This document shows, in pieces, positions 11,076-19,430 of a DNA stretch of 64,000 nucleotides. The stretch comes from Artocarpus heterophyllus (Eukaryota > Streptophyta > Magnoliopsida > Rosales > Moraceae). Position numbers and translations under genes: made by a program. Numbering within the stretch: the first letter of the stretch is position 1; every line of letters begins with the position of its first letter. The DNA lies in contig CM046354.1 of NCBI GenBank assembly GCA_025403435.1, positions 22,353,467-22,417,466 on the forward strand. The letters are read 5' to 3'. The notes below the pieces were generated by a model. That model made no database searches and was not told the origin of the DNA. It saw only the letters and a list, made by a program, of their open reading frames with translations.

Positions 11076-12713
11076 TCACGCCTCTTGGAGAAGTCCAACT
11101 GAAGTTGCGCACAACTTCAGTTTCTCGATCGGAACCGTCTTGGTGAGCATATCTGTTGGATTCTGGCTCCCAAGAATCTTCTCTAACTTCAACACTCCAT
11201 CTTCCAAAGCCGACCTGATGAAGTGATACCGCAATTGTATATGCTTCCTCCTAGCATGGAATGCAGGATTTTTTGCCAAATGAATGGCGCTCTGACTGTC
11301 ACTATGTAATGCACCCCTTTCCTACTTGTGACTCAGTTCTTCCAGAAACGACCGCAACCAAATCATCTCCTTGCTCGCTTCTGTCGTTGCCACATACTCT
11401 GCTTCTGTAGTAGAGAGTGCAACTATCTTCTGCAGCTTCGAGACCCAACTAATTGCAGTGCCACCCAAAGTGTAGACATAACCAGTAGTACTTTTCCTGC
11501 CATCAATGTCTCCAGCCATATCAGCATCAACATAGCCCTGTAGTCCCAAGTCTGACTTCTTGAAACACAATGCTAAACCCGCAGTACCTCTCAGATATCT
11601 GAGAATCCACTTCACTGCCTCCCAATGCTGTTTACCTGGATTACTCATGTACCTACTCACAACTCCCACTGCATGTGCAATGTCCGGTCTGGTACAAACC
11701 ATGGCATACATAAGATTGCCTATAGCAGAAGCATATGGCACCTTGGCCATGTGGTCTCGTTCCTGCTCTGTGGTCGGTGATTGCTCCTTTGATAACTTGA
11801 AGTGACTGGCCAAAGGAGTATTCACAGGCTTCGCATTACCCATGTTGAATCTGCTCAACACCTTTTCAACATATTCTTCCTGTGATAGTTTTAGACTATT
11901 GCTATTCGTTGTTATTCTCATCCTAAGGATTTGTTTTGCAACACCCAAATCCTTCATTGCAAACTCCCTAGATAGCTCCTTCTTCAGCTTGTCAATCTCC
12001 TGTTTACAACCTCCTGCTATCAGCATATCATCGACATGTAGCAACAGTATAATGTAAGAATCACCAAAATTCTTCACATAACAACAATGATCTCCCTAAC
12101 ACCTCAAGAAACCGTTGCTGCACATGAACCCGTCAAACTTCTTGTACCACTGCCTGGGAGCTTGTTTGAGGCCATACAAGCTCTTCTAAAGTTTGCACAC
12201 CAAGTTCTCCTTACCCGGTACTTCAAAACCTTGTGGCTGCTTCATGTAGATCTCCTCCTCCAAATCACCATGGAGAAAAGCTGTCTTCACATCCAACTGT
12301 TCTAAGAACAAGTCCTCATTTGCCACTAGCGCAAGTACCATCCTAATCGTGGTTAGCTTCACCACCGGAGAAAAAATCTCATTGAAGTCGATGCCTTCTT
12401 TCTGTTGAAAGCCTTTTACCACCAACCTTGCCTTATACCGTTTGCTGCCATCAGATTCATCTTTAATCCGGTATACCCACTTATTGTACAAGGACTTTTT
12501 ACCCTGTGGTAACTTTACCAGTTGCCATGTCTGATTGGACATTAAGGAATCCATCTCATCCCTCATGGCTAACTCCCACTTGACCAAATCTCCAGCCTCC
12601 ACGGCTTCATCATAGCTTTCTGGCTCACCTCTATCGGTCAACAAGATGTAATGCAGAGATGGGGAATATCTCTACAGCGGTCTAATTGTCCTGCTAGACC
12701 TCTTGACTGGTGT
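11076..12713 (-). pseudogene. CopB reverse transcriptase and RNase H
   Basis: Minus-strand continuation of the polyprotein whose first part is at 24086-21832. It holds the RT domain, with HVDDML as the YVDD-type motif, then RNase H with ALSTTEAEY and the DSQSA region. It lies in one frame throughout but is broken by four TAG stops at 12672-12674, 12186-12188, 12096-12098 and 11322-11324. At least three fall where family members have Gln (CAG to TAG). The frame ends at 11076. The upstream edge is the GGCAG target duplication of GypZ; joining across GypZ keeps the frame. It is inactive as it stands. Confidence 0.93.
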
Positions 12714-12772
12714 GGCAGTGTGACACCCGTTATTCTCCTAAGGGTATTAAGGTAATTAGATTAATTACCTAG

Positions 12773-12784
12773 TATATATATAAA
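12773..12784 (+). promoter_or_regulatory. TATA box of the GypZ 5' LTR
   Basis: TATATATATAAA followed ~35 bases on by CT-rich DNA typical of plant 5' leaders. The equivalent in the right LTR is at 19485-19496. Confidence 0.55.
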
Positions 12785-13551
12785 AAAAATCAAAAAATCT
12801 CTCATAATTCGAAACTCTCTCTCTCTCTACTTTCTCTCTCTAAAAAATTCTCTCTCTCTCCTCAAAGATCGTTTGAGATTTCGGCATCCGTTTTCGACAC
12901 CTCCCGCACCAATGGAAAGCTCTCGACGAGCTGAGTCCAACGAGGTGCCGCGCCGCCCAAAACGCCGCCGGAGGAGACCACACGAGATATCTTCGCCGTC
13001 CGACGTCCGATCGACGTGATTCTTGTTCCTACACGACCACCGTGATGAGAGGAACAAAACCCACCCTTGGTGGCAGCTCAACAACCGTCGGATTGCTCCG
13101 CCCGCCTATTGCCGCCGTGCACCGCCGCCCCCATGGTGGAACTCCGCCTTGCCGGAGGAGGTGACTGACACCACCCCTCCCAATGAGTTCAGAGGATCAA
13201 GGGGAGTAAAACCCCTCGATCAATTGCACGGAAGGAGCCGGTTTCGCCGAAGAACGGCCAACGCCGCCGTCAACCGCCGCGGGAGCCTCCGTTTTGGCTC
13301 TTCCCAGCCACGTTTCTTCAAATTGGATGAGGGGAAATGCTCATAGGAGGATGGGTAGCAAAAGCCCTCAGCCAATTTCAGGTTTCCATCGTCGGAGAAT
13401 CAAGATCGGAGCTCATCCATTTCTACCGATGTTGTACTTCACGACCCGCTATGTTAGAGGCAGAATTGGGTGAAATTGACCCCGCCATTGGACTCAGAAG
13501 GGTCGATTTAGGGGGGGTAGGCCCGAGCCCAGCTGCCAACGGACCCCCGAT

Positions 13552-13620
13552 TGACGCCGGTCAACGACGGTCAAAGTCGGTCAACGCCGGTCAACGGTGG
13601 TCAACGCCGGTCAACGGCCA
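13552..13620. repeat. 10-base tandem array with W-box cores
   Basis: Six or seven contiguous 10-base units of the form TCAACGNCGG. Each junction gives GGTCAA, the reverse complement of the W-box TTGACC bound by WRKY factors. The array is repeated at 20301-20369 in the right LTR. It lies ~780 bases downstream of the LTR TATA box, inside the leader. Binding is an inference from the motif. Confidence 0.8.
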
Positions 13621-15083
13621 GTCAAAGGCTAAATTGGGATTTTGTGATCCGGACCTCCGATCGAAGATCCGAGACCGCCTCCTAACTCGTTTCGATGCTC
13701 TGGATGCAATGGTGACCTCCGTTTGAGCAAATTCCACTCCGATGAAAATCATCCGGTACCGACTGCACGCGAATCGAGGCGATTCAAACAGCAGTATCGG
13801 AGTCCAGAATGACGTTTTCAAGAATGTATGATCTCCAGGAAGCATTCCTAGCCATTCATAGTCGCTCGAGGAGCACTACAGAGGATGCTTCGTAGATACA
13901 GCGAGATACAACTGGATCTGTTTTGCTTGGAGTTCAAGATCAAGGGAGTATGGAGCTAACGTTAATTGATTCCAGGATTAAGAGACTGTTGATAAGCTTG
14001 AAAGGTAGGGATTCTATTACTCATTTTTGTGAGGTTTTTATAGAATTAAAATTGATTGTTTTGCCGCAATATATATATATCTATGTTGAACTGATATTAT
14101 ATGAGTATCACATATGAAACTATGACATGGACTCGTCTTGTATTGTACGGCGAGGAACATAATGAATTGACACATGTTATAAATTGAGAAGCATGGTTAG
14201 GAAAACTAACTCTATTAATAATGATTCAATATAGAGAAATTGTGAGACATGAAGAGGGCGACGGTTACATCCTTGGGCATGAATACCCAAAAAGGTAAAA
14301 TAGGGGGAAGGTGATGACGCTTCCTTGGGTTGAAAGTCCCAGAACACACTGTACAGGAATTGATTTGGTGAGGACTCGGGGCTTGATGTCCCCTCACCGG
14401 AACACCCTTGGAACGTTTATAGGGTGATCAAGTGCGCCCATTTGGGTTTCGATGAGTTGAGTGATACTCAATTTAACATGGATACCTAGGAACAATGATG
14501 ATTGGTAATATTTGTATAAATGTGTAATTATGACACTTGGTAATGATTAACTATGGTATCCATAAGATGTGATCATAATAAACCTCATAATCTGGAATAT
14601 GATGTGACTTACTAACCATGCAAATTTTAATGTGGTAATGATAAAAACCTAAAGGTGAGTAATGGCTTTCTCTACTGAGCATAGTGTCGCTCATTCCCTT
14701 ATGTTTATATCTTTTCAGGACTCACTAAGTGTGAGGTGGCTACGAGAAATATAGTTGAGGAAGTGATGTAACTATATTACATTGGGACTGCTTCAATTGT
14801 TGAGAATGTTCTTCATGATAATGTAAGCATCAATTGTTACTTTCTGTGACTGTATTACAATGTGTTGAGGGTTAAAATGATGATGACAACAGTTTATATT
14901 ATTAAATTAAAGGTGCTACATTAAAACTGTGGTTTATTTGTCGTTTATATTTTTATTTTTGAGTTGAGAGTTTTCATTTAAGTCCCGGGCAAATTTTATT
15001 TTTAAGGTTTTACTTTTATTATTTATTTTTATTTTATCTCATTAAAAACTGTTAACCCCCATATAGGGGCATTACAGAATTTT

Positions 15084-15095
15084 TGGTATCAGAGC
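15084..15095 (+). other. GypZ primer binding site
   Basis: TGGTATCAGAGC, complementary to the 3' end of plant initiator-Met tRNA, starts 7 bases after the LTR end. This is the usual minus-strand primer site of plant LTR elements. Confidence 0.9.
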
Positions 15096-16319
15096 CTAGG
15101 TTCGGTTAACCTAGGGAGTGTAGCACCACTTTAAAAAAAAATATATTTTTGAGATGGTTTTGAAGCTGAATTTTCATTGTCATCATCAAAATGAACCTTC
15201 ACATTGATTTATACAGTCTAAAAGGATGTAACATGGAAAGGCCATAGAATGAAAATATCAATAGTTATATGAGTACAATAATTATATAGAAGGAAAGTAT
15301 TAATAGTTATAAGGGAATGATAATTATATGGAATGAGTTTATAAGTAGAATGCTTATGAGAGATTCGTATAATATTTGGATCTATAAGCATATTTAATTC
15401 GTATAAACGATGAGAAATTCGTGTAGATACGAGGATTTAAGAGCCTTTTGTCTCGTGAAAAACAATAAGAAATATAAGGCTTGATTTATTGATTTTAAAG
15501 TTTGACATAGATATGCCAAATTTTTCGTAATTGATTCAAACCTAAGTAATGATTATGTGTGGATTCGATGGAGCACATAAGTGTCAATATCTTTTCTTAA
15601 AAGTTCTATTTATTTGAGGAATATGATATAAGTTGGGAATCATGGTATTGAATCTTGAGAGAGATAAATGTTAGACTTTTGGTCTGTTGAGACTGTGTAA
15701 AGTCTAGAATGCATGAATCTCAAAATTGGAATATTTTGTTACGTACATTGTATTTAAGTGTATCAGTGAATCTTTATATATAGATGCAATAGAAAAATGA
15801 TCAATAGGAGTTTCCTTAAGTAAATCATAATACTTAAGGCACTTATAATAATTTTGGATAATTACGATAAAATGTTTAAGTTTTAGATGTTTAGATGTGA
15901 ATCTTTTGGTTACCTAAGGTTTTGTTATATGAGGAAATTATATATTGTATAAGTAGAATTGTGGGGATTGTAGATGTTCTTAAGTAGTAACATCAAGTGT
16001 CTTTGTTCATTGATATGGTCTACATTGGAAGACGTAAATCGTATTGATTTCAAGGTTAGTCACATTCTAAACCCTTGGTAGTAATGATGATGAATCCATT
16101 GATAGATGTTGAGTATTAGGAATAACATATGGGTGTATGCATTGTTCAATAAGGTTTTGATTAAAACAAAATTATTTGAGTTGCTGGATCATTCAGGAAG
16201 ATCCTTGTTGTCGTTAAATTAGATTTGTTGTTCATAATTAACTTTATCTATAGTGGGCTTTGAATTGGGTTTAAGATTCACACGAATTGGTTTTCAATTT
16301 TATGTTTGTTATTTAACTC
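15096..16319 (+). other. GypZ internal non-coding region
   Basis: About 1.2 kb of AT-rich DNA where gag would normally be. No frame longer than chance was seen, and no CCHC knuckle. Confidence 0.6.
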
Positions 16320-16667
16320 GTTCTAAATGTGTTAAGGCCCGAAACAACTTGACCATTTTCAACTTATAACATTTGGGCCTAGTTCAAATCTTAAATCAGT
16401 TTGATTCACACTGTCTCTCCCACGTGGTCTCTATACGTGTCATATACAGTGGTTTAATTATTGTTTACATATACGTTTACTGTGCATAAGAGCTTATTTC
16501 TCCGAGTTCATTTTTTCTCTCTTAATTTGTTATTTTCTCTCTAAATCGCAAATCCTCTTCTTTTTCATTAGAAATTCTTCTTTTCCTCTAAAAGAAGAAG
16601 GAATTCTAGGATTCTGCAATTTACTATCTTAATTTTTCCTTTCTATTTACTCTTCTTTCATCTCATC
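16320..16667 (+). promoter_or_regulatory. Candidate promoter and leader of the GypZ cargo genes
   Basis: A palindromic G-box CCACGTGG at 16420-16427 is followed by ACGTGT at ~16434. From ~16500 to 16660 the DNA is CT-rich in the style of a plant 5' leader, ending at the ATG of the first cargo ORF. It may be a promoter captured with the cargo. Seen: the motifs and composition. Inferred: promoter activity. Confidence 0.4.
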
Positions 16668-17189
16668 ATGGACCCAAAGTACCAACACCTGAGAAAGTAT
16701 TTCCCATCACTCTCCCAAAAGATTCTCAGAAAGAAATATAAGGCTAGAATTACTCGGTTGTGGATTCTTATGCGTTTTGGCATCCCTTGTGATGTGAGAA
16801 TGTTAATAGAGGGGAAAATCCGTCCGAGTGACTTTAGTCAAGATGTCGGTTTACCAGGAACGGGTACCAGTCGTAGTGCAATGAAAAGAAGAGCCCGTGC
16901 CATCGTGGTCGCTTGTAACAAATGTGGAAGACAAAATTGTAACGGTAAATGTACTTCACCTGGTTATATGTCTACGAATAGAGAGGATAAAATAAGGTTT
17001 TGTAGGAATGGACTTTCAAAGGAGAACTTGGATAGCATCCATCCTCCTCTCCACGGTCACCCTAGTGGATATGTTCAAGGAGCTATTTTTAAACTCTGGC
17101 CTAAATTTTATACAGAAAGACAACGCCTCAGGAATATGGTATTTCTAGATCCTGTTTGCCAAGCCATAAGAAAACTGGATGGGGAATAA
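16668..17189 (+). CDS. GypZ ORF1: basic cysteine-rich protein, viral nucleic-acid-binding-like
   Basis: Intact 173-residue ORF. The start ATG is in a strong context (A at -3, G at +4). Layout: a basic N terminus (residues 9-30), a hydrophobic segment with FGIPCDV (37-43), a glycine-rich GTGTS (64-68), a basic KRRAR (73-77, nuclear-localisation-like), then a cysteine cluster C83-x2-C86-x4-C91-x3-C95 and further Cys at 112 and 164. The order (xxIPxDV, GxGxS, RRAR, then a zinc-finger-like Cys cluster) is how I know the small cysteine-rich nucleic-acid-binding proteins of carlaviruses and related flexiviruses, some of which suppress RNA silencing or act in the nucleus. That link is by pattern only. 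Alternatively it is an unknown plant zinc-knuckle protein. It does not look like a copia or gypsy gag. It is followed 641 bases on by the LOG-like ORF. Confidence 0.75.
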   Translation: MDPKYQHLRKYFPSLSQKILRKKYKARITRLWILMRFGIPCDVRMLIEGKIRPSDFSQDVGLPGTGTSRSAMKRRARAIVVACNKCGRQNCNGKCTSPGYMSTNREDKIRFCRNGLSKENLDSIHPPLHGHPSGYVQGAIFKLWPKFYTERQRLRNMVFLDPVCQAIRKLDGE

Positions 17190-17830
17190 GTCATCGCTCT
17201 ATAAAGGTTATTTAGTCTTTGCTTATTTGAAGCAGTTTTAGCTGATGTTCAACAGTTTGTGTTTTTCTTTTACTCAGAATATTTGCTTTTGTGTTTGAAA
17301 TAATTGTGATTATTAGATTGATACAGTAAGTGTTAATATCTTATTTAATTTATGATTTTCTTAAATATATATATAATAAAATATATTATCTTATCAGACA
17401 CGTCACATACGGTACAGTAATATGTTTGAATTTTGAAAAGTTTATCCAGATATTTCAAGATTGTGTCTCAAATTTCAAAAGTTCTAGAGTATTTGTCGTT
17501 TATATTAAATTTCTAGACTTGGTGTATATTTGTCAAAAAGTCTACAGTTGTGTCAAGAGGGTCTTCTGTCAAATTGTTCTCAATTGTCAAAAGTTATACA
17601 ATTAGAGTCTAATCTTTTTCAAAAAGTGAATCAGATTTTCTGTAAACTATCAATCACCTTATCTTACTTTCTTATCCGCACAAGATTTTGTTTAATCTTT
17701 GGATTACCTTTTCATTACCTACTCGTCTATCTCTTTAGCCCTTTTTGTATATTTCTCATCTTTAAAATCTCATGTAGAACCCGAAGTCTAAGTGGAGCAG
17801 ACATTAAGCAACCACCTCTATAAACCAAAT
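17190..17830 (+). other. Spacer between the two GypZ ORFs
   Basis: AT-rich, 641 bases, no long frame. A TATA-like CTATAAAGG starts just after the ORF1 stop (17199-17207) and could drive ORF2. It could equally be an intron or a plain 3' region. An in-frame stop at 17789-17791 closes the ORF2 frame upstream, so ORF2 is not an extension of ORF1. Confidence 0.45.
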
Positions 17831-18481
17831 ATGTCTACCTCCCAGTCCACGAAGAAAATAAAGAATGTCTGTGTCTTTTGTGGTTCCAGCCTTGGAAAAG
17901 ATAAAGCTTATTTAGAAGCTGCAAATCACTTAGGGCAAGTCCTAGCACGCAAGAAGATTAACATAATCTATGGGGGTGGTAGTATAAAAATGATGGTAAA
18001 TATGGCACTAGCAGCTAGGTCTAGCGACGCTACTGATGTAAGAATTTGGCCTCATATTCCAGTTGAAGGAAACCTTTATAAGGAAGCCATAGGTAAGGGA
18101 GAAGGAGTCAGGAGTATCCCTAGAAATTTTAAAGACATAATCTATAATTCTGATGCTCTTATAGCATTACCTGGTGGTCTAGGCACTCTTGAGGAAATAT
18201 TTGTAGTTGCTTGTGGGCAATTGTTGGGCTTTTATTCCAAACCTTTGGGACTGCTGAATGTAAATGGTTTTTATGACGGTCTTTTGAAATTTCTAGATTA
18301 CGCTGTGGAAGAAAACATCACTACAGAATCGGAGAGACAAATCTTTGTTACTGCTTCAACAGCTGAGGAATTGATAGATAAAATGCAAATCATACATCCA
18401 GAATCCGACGCTGCAACATCCAAGCTTGAATGGGAAAGGGAAAGCCGGGAGCGGCCAATTGATTTGAATCTCCATCTGTAA
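17831..18481 (+). CDS. LOG-like: GypZ ORF2: LOG-like protein (lysine-decarboxylase-like Rossmann family)
   Basis: Intact 216-residue ORF from ATG at 17831 (A at -3); a GTG 13 codons upstream is a less likely start. Family features seen: VCVFCGSS (13-20), YGGGS (47-51), DALIALPGGLGTLEE (108-122) and KPLGLLNVNGFY (137-148). LOG enzymes release active cytokinin bases from cytokinin riboside 5'-monophosphates in the cytosol and nucleus, and plant LOGs have about this length. Oddities: the usual GLMG after GGGS reads KMMV, and the conserved Arg-Lys before NSDA aligns with Asn-Phe (99-100), so catalysis is doubtful. The protein ends DLNLHL (211-216), an LxLxL EAR-type motif. Plant LOG genes have several introns; this one has none, which suggests capture through RNA. 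Confidence 0.9.
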   Translation: MSTSQSTKKIKNVCVFCGSSLGKDKAYLEAANHLGQVLARKKINIIYGGGSIKMMVNMALAARSSDATDVRIWPHIPVEGNLYKEAIGKGEGVRSIPRNFKDIIYNSDALIALPGGLGTLEEIFVVACGQLLGFYSKPLGLLNVNGFYDGLLKFLDYAVEENITTESERQIFVTASTAEELIDKMQIIHPESDAATSKLEWERESRERPIDLNLHL

Positions 18482-19391
18482 TCTTTTTGTTTTATTTTTG
18501 GCATGTAGGCATGTGTGTCCGTATTTCGTGTGTTACGAATAACCGTTTGCCTTGTATTCTGTGTTTCTTGTGGTACGTCGTTGTTAAATCTTTTAGATTC
18601 ATTGAGCCTAATGTCGGGATGGCTGGATACGGAGTACTTGATGCTCTCGAAACGCATCCTTCTTAAGGTCCGATCTTTTGTTTATCGATGTTTTTGTATC
18701 CTATAAGCATGCATGATATGGATAGCTGGTATACGGAGTGCCTTGTACTCTCGAAACGTATCCGTATTATGTTTGTAATGTGTAATATTCTGTTAATATT
18801 ATGTGGAAGTACCAGAGTCAGTTATGGGGATATTCCATATGAAATATGAGTATATTATTTGGATTGAATGTTTGTGTCATGAGGATAGCTGTTTAATGAA
18901 AAATATGTCGGGTATGTTTGCAACCAGAGATTTCGTTTAATATCTCTATGAATAAGTTTAATGAATGGTTTTGAATAGAAGTGTTTGTGATATATGTTTT
19001 ATGATTATGTTTTAGTTTATTAGTTGAGGTATGAAATCAAATATATTTGACTTTTCCTTACTTAAAAAGGGAAAGGAACCTAAAGATGAAGTATATAAAA
19101 TTTCTCTAGCAATCTCCTTAAATGTGATTGTAAATCACAGTCCATGGACAATGAAGGACTGGAATCATGGTATGGTCAATATGTATGCCTGATCAGATTC
19201 TTAGACTATTATACGGTGTTACAAGTTGAAACTTGTCAGAAATACTCTCATTGAGGGATTTAGAATTTAGAGTAAGATTTATTATGCAAGTAAAAAAGTG
19301 GAGATACGATAACTTAAATTTGGAGGACAAACAACATTAACGGTTTAGACTCAGAATTGGAATCATAATTTTTACTAGTATTACTAGAATT
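18482..19391 (+). other. GypZ 3' internal non-coding region
   Basis: AT-rich DNA between ORF2 and the purine end. It begins with T-rich DNA suited to a 3' UTR and includes the paired hairpin repeat at 18620-18768. No further ORF was seen. Confidence 0.55.
18620..18768. repeat. Two copies of a ~40 bp hairpin-forming unit
   Basis: GGATACGGAGTACTTGATG, then CTCTCGAAACGCATCC (18625-18659), recurs as TATACGGAGTGCCTTGTA, then CTCTCGAAACGTATCC (18730-18763). Within each unit GGATACGGAG can pair with the CTC...CGNATCC arm. The copies are ~105 bases apart. Confidence 0.6.
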
Positions 19392-19430
19392 GAAATTTCG
19401 AGGACGAAATTTCTTTAAGGGGAGTAGAGC
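19392..19430 (+). other. Gypsy-type 3' end and polypurine tract of GypZ
   Basis: Contains TTTCGAGGACGAAATTTCTT followed by TAAGGGGAG and the right LTR. This phrase is the usual end of plant Ty3/gypsy (chromovirus-type) elements, at the end of pol and into the polypurine tract (19417-19424). It shows GypZ descends from a gypsy element that lost gag-pol. Confidence 0.8.

Larger units (their letters stand above)
12719..15076 (+). repeat. 5' LTR of GypZ
   Basis: 2358 bases, TGTGACACCC ... GGGGCATTACA. A TATA box lies only ~55 bases from the LTR start, followed by CT-rich leader DNA, a GC-rich stretch with a 10-base tandem array, and then AT-rich DNA. Possible splice signals (AAAG/GTAGGG near 14006 and TTTTCAG/GACTC near 14718) could remove part of the leader. 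Long frames at 13023-13726 recur in the other LTR but look like leader, not protein. Compared with 19431-21826 it lacks 40 bases near 12980. Confidence 0.93.

Noticed and set aside
10851..11102. Frame MSLGALPIEPRR and its twin at 24735
   Set aside because: It is the palindromic minisatellite of the CopB LTR read through, on the strand opposite to the element.
11328..12305. Plus-strand frames over 11328-12305 and 22266-24462
   Set aside because: They are mirror frames of the minus-strand CopB polyprotein.
13023..13845. Long frames on both strands in the GypZ LTR, repeated at 19585-20596
   Set aside because: They are in GC-rich leader DNA, differ between the two LTRs by indels, and have no recognisable domain. 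They follow the tandem array and composition.
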